Assembly (NCBI RefSeq): GCF_025144335.1 | Contig: NZ_CP083539.1 | Location: 2,729,501 to 2,793,500, forward strand | Origin: Jannaschia sp. W003 | GTDB lineage: Bacteria > Pseudomonadota > Alphaproteobacteria > Rhodobacterales > Rhodobacteraceae | Reading direction: 5' to 3' | DNA length: 64,000 nucleotides | Shown: piece after piece, positions 54,364-63,706 of the stretch | Layout: each line of letters begins with the position of its first letter | Numbering within the stretch: the first letter of the stretch is position 1 | Program-made: the position numbers and the translations under genes | Notes under the pieces: model-generated | What the model saw: the letters and a program-made list of their open reading frames with translations, nothing else | Told to the model about the DNA's origin: nothing | The model's database searches: none

Positions 54364-54843
54364 TCAGTCCCTTCCGGCCTGCCAGTCGTCGAGCGCGGCG
54401 TTGCCGGCGTCCTCGTGGTGCCACGCGGACCGCACCGGCCCCTCCACCACCACCGGCACGCGCTCCTCGCGCCGGTGGTGCAGCTCGCGCGCGCCGAAGT
54501 AGAAGCCGACGATCGCGCCGAGCAGCCACCAAAGCGGCTCGGGGATCACCGCGAGCCCCCGCATCCGCACCGAAAAGCCCTCCGGATCCGCCATCGCGTA
54601 GGCGAACAGCCCGAACGTGCCGAAGGCCAGGAACGGGCGCGGCAGGCGGTTCAGCCCGTCCACGGCGCGGTCGAAGCGCCCGCGGGGGCCGGCGAACTCG
54701 GCGCCGAACTGCGCGAGCGCCGCGTCGCGCGCCGCATGGCGCAGCGCCGCGCCCTCGCTCGCGTCGGCGCGGAACACCCGCGCCACGCCCCGCGCCCCCT
54801 CCAGCACGCGGCCCGCCGCGCCCAGCGCGGTCCCGACGCCCAT
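54364..54843 (-). CDS. GTA-type holin (3-TM holin family)
   Basis: A 159-residue protein resembling the GTA_holin_3TM family and Rhodobacter capsulatus rcc00556. It has an N-terminal Gly/Ala helix, RFDRAVDGLNRLPRPFLAFGTFGLFAYAMADPEGFSVRMRGLAVIPEPLWWLLGAIVGFYFGARELHH with two to three membrane segments, and a charged tail. Holins permeabilise the membrane for the partner endolysin. Its start overlaps the endolysin stop by one base (TGATG), so the pair is coupled. Confidence 0.85.
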   Translation of the reverse strand: MGVGTALGAAGRVLEGARGVARVFRADASEGAALRHAARDAALAQFGAEFAGPRGRFDRAVDGLNRLPRPFLAFGTFGLFAYAMADPEGFSVRMRGLAVIPEPLWWLLGAIVGFYFGARELHHRREERVPVVVEGPVRSAWHHEDAGNAALDDWQAGRD

Positions 54844-55454
54844 CACGCCCACCCCGCGCAGCGCGCCCGGTGCTCGGCCTCGCTCAAGCGGTAGCGCGGG
54901 GCCATGAAGCCCTCGGCCCGCGTGATCCACCCGCCCTTGCCGCCGTCGCGGCGGCGGGCGTACTTGCGCGAGGCCGGGCGCCGGTCGGCCAGCGCGTAGT
55001 AGTAGTCGCGCCGGGCGATGGCGTAGGCGTCGGCGAGGTGATCCGGCGCGGCCTCGGCGGCGGCGCGTGCGGCGGCCACGGTGCGCGGGCCGATCACCCC
55101 GTCGGCGCGCAGGGGCCAGCCCATGCGCGAGAGCAGCCGTTGCAGCACCTTCACCGCGTTGGCGCCCGCGTTCACCTGCATGTCGAACACCGACGCGTGG
55201 AGCGCCTCGGGCAGCGCGGCGATGCCGGCGCGGTGGAAGTAGTGGTCCACGAAGATCTCCACCGCGCGCTCGCGGTCCAGCCGCCGCACGTCGCGCGTCG
55301 TGACGCGCCCGTCGCCGTCGAGGTCGAGCCCGAGCCGGCGCATGGTGTGAATCGTGACGCCGTGGTTCGTGGCGCCGCCCGGATCGTCCGGATCGTCCAC
55401 GTAGCCGCCCTCGCGGGCGACGATCTCCTCGGCGATGGAACGGATGGTCTGCAT
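54843..55454 (-). CDS. GTA-type endolysin, glycoside hydrolase family 108
   Basis: A 203-residue muramidase: EEIVAREGGYVDDPDDPGGATNHGVTI carries the family's catalytic glutamate (Glu15), and the C-terminal half (ADGVIGPRTVAAARAAA) resembles the PG_binding_3 region of ZliS-like GH108 enzymes. It corresponds to R. capsulatus rcc00555, the GTA release endolysin. No signal peptide is visible, in line with holin-dependent export. Confidence 0.88.
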   Translation of the reverse strand: MQTIRSIAEEIVAREGGYVDDPDDPGGATNHGVTIHTMRRLGLDLDGDGRVTTRDVRRLDRERAVEIFVDHYFHRAGIAALPEALHASVFDMQVNAGANAVKVLQRLLSRMGWPLRADGVIGPRTVAAARAAAEAAPDHLADAYAIARRDYYYALADRRPASRKYARRRDGGKGGWITRAEGFMAPRYRLSEAEHRARCAGWA

Positions 55455-55553
55455 GCGCGCCTCCTCGGTTGCGAGGGGCGGACGCTGGGGGCGAGCGGTT
55501 AAGGCGCCGGCAGGGGATTAACGGGAGGTTGCGGACGCAGGCGCGGCGCGCGG

Positions 55554-56000
55554 TCAGCCGTCCGAGGCCTCCTGGTAGACGCCCTGCTCCTTCAGCGCGT
55601 CGATCACCTCCTTGGGCATGTAGGTCTCGTCGTGGCGGGCGAGGATCTCGGTGGCCTGGAACACGCCGTCCACGTAGCGGCCCGTGCCGACCATGCCCTC
55701 GCCCTCGCCGAAGAGGTCGGGCAGCACGCCGGTGTAGGCCACGGGCACGCTGGCGCCGCCGTCGGTGACGAGGAACGTGATCTCGGTGCCCTGCCCGCGC
55801 ACGAGGCTGCCCTCGGCCACCAGCCCGCCGATGCGGAACACCTCCGTCGGCGGAGGCGGGGCCTCGGCCACCTGGCTCGGCGCGCGGAAGAAGTTGATGC
55901 CGTCGCGCATGGCCCAGCCCACCAGCGCGGTGGAGCCGGCCAGGAGCACCGCGGCGATGGCGATCACCTGGATGCGGCGTGTCTTCTTGAGGCCGCGCAT
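55554..56000 (-). CDS. ccmE: Heme chaperone CcmE
   Basis: A 148-residue protein: an N-terminal membrane anchor (about 10-30) and an OB-fold domain (FRIGGLVAEGSLVRGQGTEITFLVTDG, VAYTGVLPDLFGEGEGMVG). The heme-binding His123 is in ARHDETYMPKE. It carries heme from CcmC to CcmF. It follows murI by one base, in a place apart from the other ccm genes. Confidence 0.95.
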   Translation of the reverse strand: MRGLKKTRRIQVIAIAAVLLAGSTALVGWAMRDGINFFRAPSQVAEAPPPPTEVFRIGGLVAEGSLVRGQGTEITFLVTDGGASVPVAYTGVLPDLFGEGEGMVGTGRYVDGVFQATEILARHDETYMPKEVIDALKEQGVYQEASDG

Positions 56001-56001
56001 C

Positions 56002-56808
56002 TCAGGCGGCCTCGAAGCGCATGGGGCGGCGCAGGAACTGGGTCGCGCGCGACGACACCCGGTCCGGGTCGCCCGTGGTCACCAGCGCGTCGCGCCCGCC
56101 CTCGCGGAACTCGGGGCGCCGCTCCAGGTAGTCGGCCAGCGAGGCGGCCACGATGTCGGCCTGCGAGTACACCGTCACCTCGGGGCCGAGCGCGGCCTGG
56201 AACGCGTCGTGGACCAAGGGGTAGTGGGTGCAGCCCAGGATCGCCGCCTGGGGTTTGGGCATCTTGCGGCGCAGGGCGTCCACGTGGGAGCGCACCAGCG
56301 CCTCGGCCAGGATCATGTCGCCGTCCTCGATGGCGTCCACCACGCCGCCGCAGGCCTGCGCCTCCACGTCCACGCCCACGGCGCGGAAGCTCAGCTCGCG
56401 CTGGAAGGCGCGACTGGCCACGGTCGCGGGCGTGGCGAAGAGCGCGACCTGGTTCACGGCCACCTCGCGGGGGGGCGAGTTGTCGCCCCAGGCGCGCTCG
56501 GTCAGCGCCTCGATCAGGGGCACGAACACGCCGAGCACGCGCTTGCCCGGTGGCACGCCCGCTTCCTGCATCCGGCGCAGGGCCGCGGCCGAGGCGGTGT
56601 TGCAGGCCAGGATCACGAGGTCCACGTCGCGCCACATGGCCTCCACGGCAGCCTTGGTCAGGCCGTGGATGTCCTCGGCGTCGCGCACGCCGTAGGGGGC
56701 GTGGGCGCTGTCGGCGTAGTAGAGCAGCGGCTGCTCGGGCAGCCGCGCGCGTACGGCCTTCCAGACCGTGAGGCCGCCGAGGCCGCTGTCGAAGATGCCG
56801 ACGCTCAT
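56002..56808 (-). CDS. murI: Glutamate racemase
   Basis: A 268-residue racemase supplying D-glutamate for peptidoglycan. The two catalytic cysteines are in [11 protein letters not shown] (Cys69) and LGCTHYPLV (near 190), and the N-terminal [13 protein letters not shown] is typical. ccmE follows immediately on the same strand. Confidence 0.95.
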   Translation of the reverse strand: MSVGIFDSGLGGLTVWKAVRARLPEQPLLYYADSAHAPYGVRDAEDIHGLTKAAVEAMWRDVDLVILACNTASAAALRRMQEAGVPPGKRVLGVFVPLIEALTERAWGDNSPPREVAVNQVALFATPATVASRAFQRELSFRAVGVDVEAQACGGVVDAIEDGDMILAEALVRSHVDALRRKMPKPQAAILGCTHYPLVHDAFQAALGPEVTVYSQADIVAASLADYLERRPEFREGGRDALVTTGDPDRVSSRATQFLRRPMRFEAA

Positions 56809-56860
56809 GGGGGTGCTCCCGCTGCTCGGTGCCTAGATAGGCGGGCCGGCGGACAAGCGA

Positions 56861-56882
56861 AAGGCGCCCCGGGGGGCGCCCT
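56861..56882 (-). terminator. Terminator of acpP
   Basis: On the minus strand AGGGCGCCC/GGGGCGCCT form a hairpin followed by TTCGC, 29 bases after the acpP stop and before murI. Confidence 0.6.
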
Positions 56883-56911
56883 GCGACTTCGGAACGGTCC
56901 GAGCGTGGAAC

Positions 56912-57145
56912 TCAGGTGTTCGCCTTGATGAACTTCACGGCGTCGCCGAAGGTCTGGATCGACTCGGCGGCATCATCCGGAATCTCGATGCCGAACTCTT
57001 CCTCGAAGGCCATCACGAGCTCGACGGTGTCCAGCGAGTCGGCACCCAGATCGTCGATGAACGACGCGTTCTCGGTCACCTTGTCCTCTTCGACGCCCAG
57101 ATGCTCGACGACTTTCTTGCGGACGCGGTCCTCGATGTCGCTCAT
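56912..57145 (-). CDS. acpP: Acyl carrier protein
   Basis: A 77-residue acidic helical carrier for growing acyl chains. The phosphopantetheine serine is Ser37 in the [19 protein letters not shown] motif. Length and sequence are typical. GAGGGT lies upstream. It has its own likely promoter in the 134-base gap after fabG. Confidence 0.97.
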   Translation of the reverse strand: MSDIEDRVRKKVVEHLGVEEDKVTENASFIDDLGADSLDTVELVMAFEEEFGIEIPDDAAESIQTFGDAVKFIKANT

Positions 57146-57209
57146 GTCATACCCTCGTGTTCCGCCCCTCTCGGGGCTATCTGTAGGCGGCTCGCGCCGC
57201 GGTGGGCGC

Positions 57210-57237
57210 CCTATATCATGGGCTTCCGCGATGGCAA
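57210..57237 (-). promoter_or_regulatory. Probable acpP promoter
   Basis: On the minus strand TTGCCA and TATAGG are separated by 16 bases, in an AT-richer patch between fabG and acpP. Confidence 0.5.
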
Positions 57238-57244
57238 ACGTAAA

Positions 57245-57271
57245 GGCCCGGGGCGCGGATCGCCCCCGGGG
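57245..57271 (-). terminator. Terminator of fabD-fabG
   Basis: On the minus strand CCCGGGGGCG-ATCCG-CGCCCCGGG, with one bulge, followed by CCTTTA. It begins about 10 bases after the fabG stop. Confidence 0.6.
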
Positions 57272-57279
57272 CACGCCGC

Positions 57280-58023
57280 CTAGAGCATCGCGAGGCCGCC
57301 GTTCACATGCAGCACGGTGCCGGTGACGTAGGCCGCCTCGGGGCTGGCGAGGTAGAGCGCGGCGGCGGCCACCTCCTCGGGTTTCCCCATGCGACCCGCC
57401 GGGATCTGGCCGTCGATCTTCGCCTTCTGGTCGTCCGAGAGCTTGTCGGTCATGGCCGTGGCGATGAAGCCCGGCGCGACCGCGTTCACGGTGATGCCCC
57501 GGCTCGCCACCTCGTAGGCGAGGCTCTTGGACATGCCCACGAGGCCGGCCTTGGACGCCGCGTAGTTGCCCTGCCCCGGGTTTCCGGTCGCCCCCACCAC
57601 CGAGGAGACGTTGACGATCCGGCCCCAGCGGCTCTTCATCATGCCGCGCAGGACGCCCTTCGACAGGCGGAACGCGGCCGTGAGGTTCACCTCGATGACC
57701 GTGGACCACTCTTCCTCGCTCATGCGCATGAAGAGGTTGTCGCGGGTGACGCCGGCGTTGTTCACGAGGATGTCCACCGCGCCCATCGCCTCGGCGGCCT
57801 GTTTCGGCAGCGCGTTGACCGCGTCCGCGTCGGAGAGGTTGCAGGGCAGCACGTGGGCGCGCTCGCCCAGCTCCTTGGCCAAGGTCTGCAGCGGGTCCTC
57901 GCGGGTGCCCGAGAGGCCCACGGTGGCGCCCGCGGCGTGGAGCGTTCGGGCGATCTCGGCGCCGATGCCGCCCGAGGCGCCGGTGACGAGGGCGGACTTT
58001 CCAGAGAGGTCGAACATGCTCAT
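57280..58023 (-). CDS. fabG: 3-oxoacyl-ACP reductase FabG
   Basis: A 247-residue SDR reducing 3-oxoacyl-ACP in fatty acid synthesis. The cofactor loop is [23 protein letters not shown] is highly typical of FabG, and the active site is [22 protein letters not shown]. The ATG overlaps the fabD stop as ATGA; a second in-frame ATG is two codons later. Confidence 0.96.
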   Translation of the reverse strand: MSMFDLSGKSALVTGASGGIGAEIARTLHAAGATVGLSGTREDPLQTLAKELGERAHVLPCNLSDADAVNALPKQAAEAMGAVDILVNNAGVTRDNLFMRMSEEEWSTVIEVNLTAAFRLSKGVLRGMMKSRWGRIVNVSSVVGATGNPGQGNYAASKAGLVGMSKSLAYEVASRGITVNAVAPGFIATAMTDKLSDDQKAKIDGQIPAGRMGKPEEVAAAALYLASPEAAYVTGTVLHVNGGLAML

Positions 58024-58961
58024 TCCTTCGTCGTGGCGGCGGCGTCGGCCACCTCGGGGGGGGTGCCGACCGTGCGGGTGGCGAGGCTGCGGTCGATGCG
58101 GCGGATCATGCCGGTCAGGGCCTTGCCCGCGCCGATCTCCCAGGTCTCGGTGACGCCGTCCGCGGCCAGCCGCGCGACGCTCTCGCGCCAGCGCACGGCG
58201 CCCGTCACCTGACGGACCAGGAGGTCGCGGATCGCGGCGGGGTCGGAGACCGGCTCGGCGGTGACGTTGGCCACCAGCGGCACGGCGGGGGCGCGCATCT
58301 CGACCGCGCCCAGGGCCTCGGCCATGCGGCGCGCGGCGGGCTCCATCAGCGCGCAGTGGAACGGGGCGGAGACGGGCAGCATCACCGCGCGCTTGGCGCC
58401 CCGCTCCTTGGCGAGGGCGGCGGCGCGCTCCACGGCGGCGCGGTGGCCCGAGATCACGACCTGCGAGGGGTCGTTGTCGTTGGCGGCCTCGCAGACCTCG
58501 CCCTCGGCGGCGTCCGAGGCCACGGCGCGCGCGGCCTCCACGTCGAGGCCGAGGAGCGCGGCCATGGCGCCCTCGCCGGCCGGAACCGCTTCCTGCATGG
58601 CCTCGCCGCGGATGCGCAGGAGGCGGGCGGCGTCGGCGAGGCCCAATGTGCCGGCGGCGACCAGCGCGGAGTATTCGCCGAGCGAGTGGCCCGCGACGTA
58701 GCCGGCGTGATCGGCCACGGTGACGCCCTCGGCCTCCAGCGCGCGCAGGGCGGCGATGGAGGTCGCCATCAGCGCTGGCTGGGCGTTGCGCGTGAGGGTG
58801 AGCGTCTCCGCGTCGCCCTCCCAGATCAGCGCGCTCAGCTTCTCGCCCAGCGCCTCGTCCACGGCGTCGAACACGGCGCGGGCCGCGGGGTAGCTCTCGG
58901 CCAGGTCACGGCCCATGCCGACGGTCTGGGCGCCCTGCCCCGGAAACACGAAAGCGCGCAT
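58020..58961 (-). CDS. fabD: Malonyl-CoA-ACP transacylase FabD
   Basis: A 313-residue transacylase loading malonate on ACP. The N-terminal FPGQGAQ, the catalytic Ser93 in [12 protein letters not shown] and the histidine in SAPFHCALM (near 201) are present. It is the first gene of the fabD-fabG pair, followed by acpP. Confidence 0.95.
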   Translation of the reverse strand: MRAFVFPGQGAQTVGMGRDLAESYPAARAVFDAVDEALGEKLSALIWEGDAETLTLTRNAQPALMATSIAALRALEAEGVTVADHAGYVAGHSLGEYSALVAAGTLGLADAARLLRIRGEAMQEAVPAGEGAMAALLGLDVEAARAVASDAAEGEVCEAANDNDPSQVVISGHRAAVERAAALAKERGAKRAVMLPVSAPFHCALMEPAARRMAEALGAVEMRAPAVPLVANVTAEPVSDPAAIRDLLVRQVTGAVRWRESVARLAADGVTETWEIGAGKALTGMIRRIDRSLATRTVGTPPEVADAAATTKE

Positions 58962-59025
58962 GGCTCCCCCCTGATGATTCAGGAAGAGGCCTAGCGCGCC
59001 CTCGCCCGGCGGGCAACGCGGCCGC

Positions 59026-59250
59026 CTAGTTCCCGCGGCCGGTCTTGTCCTGCAGCGCGTCGATGCGCTTCGACGCCTCGGCCTTCGACAGCGAGGGGTC
59101 GAACGCCTCGCCCGCCTCCTCGGAGAGGGTCTTGAGGTAGGAGGCCTGCGCCCCGGTCATCGCCTCGTCGCCCGTGGTCCAGTTGTCGGGATCCTTCTGG
59201 GCGTTTCCGGGGGCGTCCTGCTTGGGGGTGTCGGTGATCTCGTCGGCCAT
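59026..59250 (-). CDS. DUF3072 protein
   Basis: A 74-residue acidic protein. DNWTTGDEAMTGAQASYLKTLSEEAGEAFDPSLSKAEASKRIDALQ is the DUF3072 pattern, a short helical family of unknown function widespread in alphaproteobacteria and often seen as stress-related. GAGGA lies upstream of the ATG at 59250; 19 in-frame codons before it are ignored. Confidence 0.85.
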   Translation of the reverse strand: MADEITDTPKQDAPGNAQKDPDNWTTGDEAMTGAQASYLKTLSEEAGEAFDPSLSKAEASKRIDALQDKTGRGN

Positions 59251-59313
59251 GATGCGAATCCTCGTTGGAGATGTTCGCACAACGTTCCGCCCGCCGGTCG
59301 GTTCCACCGGACG

Positions 59314-60402
59314 TCAGAGCGGCGCGAACCGGAGCGCCGAGACCGGGAAGCGATCAACGCCCTCGAGGCGCACGACCTCCTGCCCGTCGAGGATGAGGAG
59401 CGCGTCGCCGTCCTCCTCGACGATCTCGAGCACGGCGTCGGCGAAGTCGCGGCTGAGGATCTCGATCACGTCGCGCGACGGCTCGAAGTCGGTCACGACG
59501 GCGGTGCGGTCGCCCTCGATCCAGTCGCCAACAACGAACGTGTCCGCGCCCGAGCCGCCGGTAGCCACGTCGTCGTCGCCGAGGAGCAGAAGGTCGTCGC
59601 CCGCGCCGCCCCGCAGCGTGTCGCCGGCATCTGCCACGTTCGTGAAGGACAGATCGCCCACCTCCTCGATGCCGTTCAGGATGTCGTCGCCATCGCCGCC
59701 GTCGAGCAGGTCCGAGCCGCGCTCGCCCGCGAGCAGGTCGTCGCCCTCGCCGCCAAGGATCGTGTCCGCCCCGTCGCCGCCGAACAGCGCGTCCGCCCCC
59801 GCGGCGCCGGCGAGCTCGTCGTCCCCGTCGCCGCCTTCGAGTCGGTCGTTGCCCCCGTTGCCGTCGAGCGTGTCGGCGCCGCCGCCTCCGAGCAGCGTGT
59901 CGGCCCCGGTGCCGCCGGCCAGTGCGTCGTCGCCGCCCCCGCCGTCCAGGAGGTCGTCGCCGGCCCCGCCGCCGAGCACGTCGTCGCCCCCCCGTCCGAA
60001 CAGGCGGTCGGCCTCGGTGTTGCCGTCGAGGACGTCGTCACCGTCGCCGCCGGCGATCGTGTCCTCGCCGGGGCCGCCGAACAGGAGGTCGTCGCCCCCG
60101 AAGCCGCGCAGCAGGTCGTCCCCGGGGCCGCCCGCGAGACGGTCGTCACCGGGTCCGCCAGTCAGCGTGTCGTCGCCCGAGAGGTCGATCACCGGATCGG
60201 GATCGTCCTCGACGGCGTCCGGATCGTCCTCGGGGACTTCGGGATCGTCCTCGAGGGCGTCGCCGCCGGAGAGGTCGTCGACCGGATCGGGCGGTCCCGC
60301 ATCGGGCGCAGCGTCGTCGGCGGGGGCATCATCGTCGTCGCCGATCAGGAAGCTGCCGAGAATGCCCGCGAACAGCGCGGCCAGAATGAGCGATGTGGGC
60401 AA
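59314..60402 (-). CDS. RTX-type calcium-binding repeat protein
   Basis: About 362 residues. A hydrophobic helix ([18 protein letters not shown]) is followed by a very acidic linker (DDDD, DDP, EDD blocks, about 20-80). About 25 nonapeptide GGxGxDxLx repeats follow (for example [11 protein letters not shown]), then a C-terminal domain ([30 protein letters not shown]) of the kind seen after RTX blocks. The likely start is a TTG at 60402 with GAGGACG upstream; no better start exists. RTX folds with Ca2+ after secretion; no type I secretion genes are nearby. Confidence 0.82.
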   Translation of the reverse strand: MPTSLILAALFAGILGSFLIGDDDDAPADDAAPDAGPPDPVDDLSGGDALEDDPEVPEDDPDAVEDDPDPVIDLSGDDTLTGGPGDDRLAGGPGDDLLRGFGGDDLLFGGPGEDTIAGGDGDDVLDGNTEADRLFGRGGDDVLGGGAGDDLLDGGGGDDALAGGTGADTLLGGGGADTLDGNGGNDRLEGGDGDDELAGAAGADALFGGDGADTILGGEGDDLLAGERGSDLLDGGDGDDILNGIEEVGDLSFTNVADAGDTLRGGAGDDLLLLGDDDVATGGSGADTFVVGDWIEGDRTAVVTDFEPSRDVIEILSRDFADAVLEIVEEDGDALLILDGQEVVRLEGVDRFPVSALRFAPL

Positions 60403-60534
60403 TGGTCCGTCCTCGCAGGTCCGTTTCGGGCGGACCGGGGCGCCGTTCGGCCGCCCTTTCCCCCACCCCTCTTGCGGGGAAAGAGGCGCGAGGATGACGG
60501 TGCGGTCAAGACTGCGCCGCCCCGCGTTCCGCGG

Positions 60535-60574
60535 CCGCGGACGATGACCCCCGGACGGGCGGGATCGTCCGCGG
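60535..60574 (-). terminator. Inverted repeat downstream of the VOC gene
   Basis: CCGCGGACGAT and ATCGTCCGCGG form an 11-bp perfect stem around an 18-base loop, 8 bases after the VOC stop. Nested GGGTC/GACCC complementarity overlaps it. It is a likely terminator of metG-VOC. Confidence 0.5.
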
Positions 60575-60581
60575 ACCGGGG

Positions 60582-60959
60582 TCAATCGGCAGGCGAGACG
60601 AGGTCCCAGCGGTTGCCCCACGGGTCGCGCCAGACGGCGACGGTGCCGTAGGGCTCGTGGCGGGGCGCCTCCTCGAATCGGCCACCCGCCGCCTCAATGA
60701 GCTGCGCGGCGGCCGCGAAGTCGTCCGCGTGGAGGAACAGCCCCACCCTGCCCCCGAACTGCGCGCCGACCGCCGAAACCTGCGCGCCCTCGGCGCGAGC
60801 GAGCACCAGCCCCGCGCCCCCGCCGGGCGGCGCCACCGTGACCCAGCGCTTCGCGCCCTGCGCCTCGTCGGCGGTGCAGCGCCAGCCGAGGCCGTGCACG
60901 AAGAACGCGAGCGCCTCGTCGTAGTCGGGCACCAGGAGGGCGACGTGGCCGAGCCTCAC
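60582..60959 (-). CDS. VOC-family (glyoxalase-like) protein
   Basis: A 125-residue VOC protein: [31 protein letters not shown], a [36 protein letters not shown] repeat and [21 protein letters not shown] start at 60959 overlaps the metG stop as GTGA, so it is cotranscribed with metG. The substrate is not known. Confidence 0.85.
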   Translation of the reverse strand: MRLGHVALLVPDYDEALAFFVHGLGWRCTADEAQGAKRWVTVAPPGGGAGLVLARAEGAQVSAVGAQFGGRVGLFLHADDFAAAAQLIEAAGGRFEEAPRHEPYGTVAVWRDPWGNRWDLVSPAD

Positions 60960-62668
60960 GTGCGGGTGCCGGCGAAGCGCGTCTCCCAGTCGGCGCGCTC
61001 GGCGTCCTCGATCTTGCGGAACAGGTTCTCGGGGACGGCGAAGGCGTGGCCGGGGGGCAGCGCGGCGAGCGCTTCGTCCGCGCCCGCGGGCATGTGCGCA
61101 CGCTCCAGCTTCAGGGCCGCGAGGATGGCCTCGCAGGCGTCGGGGATGAACGGCGCGGAGATCGCCGCATGGAGGCGCAGGAGGTTCAGGGCTGTGCGGA
61201 TCTGCATCGCGGCCCGCTCCGGGTCGGTCTTGAACACGGCCCAGGGCGCGGCCTCCTGCAGGTACTCGTTGCCCATGACCCACAGGCCCCGCAGCTCGGC
61301 CGCGGCCTTGCGGACCTCGATCGCGTCCATGTGGGCCGCATACCTGGCCAGCCCGGCGTCGATGCGCTCGGCCAGCGCACGCTCCGCCTCGCCCGGCGCG
61401 CCGCCTGATGGGACTTCCTCGCCGAACTTGGAACGGCAGAACTTGGTGACGCGGGAGGCAAAGTTGCCCAGCACGTCCGCGAGATCCTTGTTCACGGAGC
61501 GCTGGAAGTCCTCCCAGGTGAACTCCGAGTCGTTGCTCTCGGGCGCGTGGCTCAGCAGCCACCAGCGCCAGTAGTCGGCCGGCAGGATCGAGAGGGCCTG
61601 GTCCATGAAGACGCCGCGGCCTTGGCTCGTCGAGAACTGGCCGCCGTCGTAGTTCAGGTAGTTGAACGCCTTGAGGTAGTCGACGCGCTTCCACGGCTCG
61701 CCCGACCCGATGATCGTGGCCGGGAAGCCGAGGGTGTGGAACGGCACGTTGTCCTTGCCCATGAACTGCACGTAGCGGACGTCCTCGGCGCCCCGGTCCG
61801 TGCGCCACCACCGCTCCCAGTCGGTGCCCTTGCCCGCATCGACCCATTCGGCGGCGCAGGCGATGTACTCGATGGGCGCGTCGAACCAGACGTAGAAGAC
61901 CTTGCCCTCCATGCCGGGCCAGTCCTCGGTGCCGCGCTTGACGGGGATGCCCCAGTCGAGGTCGCGGGTGATGCCCCGGTCCTGCAGCCCGTCGCCGTCG
62001 TGCAGCCACTTCTTGGCGATCGAGGTGGTGAGGATCGGCCAGTCGGTCTGCGCGTCGATCCAGGCGTCCAATTCGTCCCGGAGCTTCGACTGCAGCAGGT
62101 AGAGGTGCTTGGTCTCGCGCTGCTCGAGGTCCGTCGAGCCGGAGATGGCGGAGCGGGGGTCGATCAGGTCCGTGGGATCGAGCTGCTTGGTGCAGTTCTC
62201 GCACTGGTCGCCGCGCGCACGCTCGTAGCCGCAGTTCGGGCAGGTGCCCTCGACGTAGCGGTCGGGCAGGAAGCGGCCGTCAGCGTGCGAGTAGACCTGC
62301 CGCTCGGTGCGCTCCTCGATCAGCCCGTTCTCGTGAAGCTTGCCCGCGAAGTGCTGCGTCAGGCGGTGGTTCTGCGGGCTCGACGAGCGGCCGAAGTGGT
62401 CGAAGCTCAGGCGGAAGCCCTCGGCGAGGTCCCGCTGCACCGCCCACATCTCGGCGCAGTACTCGGCCACGGGCTTGCCGGCCTTGGCGGCGGCGAGCTC
62501 GGCGGGGGTGCCGTGCTCGTCGGTGGCGCAGAGGAACAGCACCTCGTGGCCCCGCAGGCGGCACCAGCGGGCGTAGAGGTCCGCGGGAAGCTGACTCCCT
62601 ACGAGGTTCCCGAGATGCTTGATCCCGTTGATGTAGGGGATCGCCGAGGTGATGAGCGTGCGGGGCAT
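60956..62668 (-). CDS. metG: Methionyl-tRNA synthetase
   Basis: A 570-residue class I synthetase. The HIGH-type motif is [15 protein letters not shown] (11-25), the zinc knuckle is [17 protein letters not shown], and the KMSKS-type loop is QFSTSQGRG. The anticodon domain follows. There is no C-terminal tRNA-binding extension. The second KMSKS-type lysine is replaced by T/S in this subtype, known in other alphaproteobacteria. Confidence 0.95.
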   Translation of the reverse strand: MPRTLITSAIPYINGIKHLGNLVGSQLPADLYARWCRLRGHEVLFLCATDEHGTPAELAAAKAGKPVAEYCAEMWAVQRDLAEGFRLSFDHFGRSSSPQNHRLTQHFAGKLHENGLIEERTERQVYSHADGRFLPDRYVEGTCPNCGYERARGDQCENCTKQLDPTDLIDPRSAISGSTDLEQRETKHLYLLQSKLRDELDAWIDAQTDWPILTTSIAKKWLHDGDGLQDRGITRDLDWGIPVKRGTEDWPGMEGKVFYVWFDAPIEYIACAAEWVDAGKGTDWERWWRTDRGAEDVRYVQFMGKDNVPFHTLGFPATIIGSGEPWKRVDYLKAFNYLNYDGGQFSTSQGRGVFMDQALSILPADYWRWWLLSHAPESNDSEFTWEDFQRSVNKDLADVLGNFASRVTKFCRSKFGEEVPSGGAPGEAERALAERIDAGLARYAAHMDAIEVRKAAAELRGLWVMGNEYLQEAAPWAVFKTDPERAAMQIRTALNLLRLHAAISAPFIPDACEAILAALKLERAHMPAGADEALAALPPGHAFAVPENLFRKIEDAERADWETRFAGTRT

Positions 62669-62734
62669 GGGGGTCTCCTGGATCGGCGCGCATGTAGCGG
62701 CGCGGCGGGCCGGGGGGCAACCGCCGCCGCGCCG

Positions 62735-63706
62735 TCAGATCACGATGGCGTCCTCGGGGGCCTTGGCCTTGTGCTCGGGCTCGACGTGGATCGTGACGCG
62801 CAGCTCGGGCGCCTCGGCCCGCAGCGCCGCCTCGATGCGGTCGCACAGGGCGTGGGCGCGCGCCACGGTCCAGTCGCCGGGCACCACGAGGTGGAACTCC
62901 ATGAAGGCGGCCGCCCCCGCGTGGCGGGTGCGCAGGTCGTGGGCCTGCACCGCGCCCGCGCCGGCCTCCGCGATCGCCGCCTCTAGGCGGGCGCGCAGAT
63001 CCTCGGGCACCGCCTCGTCCATCAGCCCGGCCAGCGACTCGGCGAGGACGCGCCAGCCCGACCACAGGATGTTGAGCGCCACCAACGCGGCCAGGGCCGG
63101 GTCGATCCAGCCGCGCCCGAGCACCGCGGCCAGCGCCACGCCGGCCGTGACCCCGGCCGAGGAGGCGACGTCGGCGAGCAGATGGCGCGCGTCGGCGCGC
63201 AGCGCGGGCGAGCGCGCGGCGCGGGCGGCGCGGAACAGCACGAGGCACCACAGCCCGTTCACCGCCCCCGCCGCGGCGTTCACCGCGATGCCGTCCCACG
63301 GCGCGACCAGCGGTAGGGGCGCGCGCGCCGCCTCCCACGCCTCGCGAAGGATCAGGAGCGCCGAGAGCACGATCAGGACCCCGACCCCCACGGCGGCCAC
63401 GACCTCGGCCTTGTGGTGCCCCCAGGGGTGGCGGTCGTCGGGCGGCCGCGCCGCGACGCGCAGCGCCCACCACGTGGCGAGCGCCGTGCCGACGTTGACC
63501 ACGCTCTCGGCCGCGTCCGACAGCAGCGCGACCGAGCCCGTCAGCGCGAAGGCCGCGGCCTTCAGCGCCAGCACCAGCAGCGCTACCGCGATCGACCATG
63601 CGGCGATCCGGTTCGCGGCGGCGGCGGCGCTCCCGCTCAGGTGAACTGCTCGCGCAGCAGCCGCTCGTCGAGCCCGTGGCCGGGATCGAACAGGAGGCGG
63701 TGGCAC
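62735..63706 (-). CDS. Cation diffusion facilitator (CDF) metal efflux protein
   Basis: A CDF protein of about 300-323 residues: about six membrane segments with [67 protein letters not shown], and a C-terminal cytoplasmic domain ([33 protein letters not shown]) with metal-binding histidines. It exports Zn2+, Fe2+ or related ions. The start is unclear: the GTG at 63706 overlaps nadK by 70 bases, while no ATG or other usual start lies between it and the first membrane segment; a CTG is possible nearer the nadK stop. Confidence 0.85.
   Translation of the reverse strand: MPPPPVRSRPRARRAAAARAVHLSGSAAAAANRIAAWSIAVALLVLALKAAAFALTGSVALLSDAAESVVNVGTALATWWALRVAARPPDDRHPWGHHKAEVVAAVGVGVLIVLSALLILREAWEAARAPLPLVAPWDGIAVNAAAGAVNGLWCLVLFRAARAARSPALRADARHLLADVASSAGVTAGVALAAVLGRGWIDPALAALVALNILWSGWRVLAESLAGLMDEAVPEDLRARLEAAIAEAGAGAVQAHDLRTRHAGAAAFMEFHLVVPGDWTVARAHALCDRIEAALRAEAPELRVTIHVEPEHKAKAPEDAIVI

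Noticed and set aside
54364..55454. Holin/endolysin pair as a stand-alone prophage remnant
   Set aside because: Both proteins fit the GTA-specific holin and GH108 endolysin types, and no other phage genes flank them.
59620..60200. Dense short repeats that look like a CRISPR array
   Set aside because: The 27-base periodicity encodes GGxGxDxLx nonapeptides in one open frame; there are no constant repeats with unique spacers.
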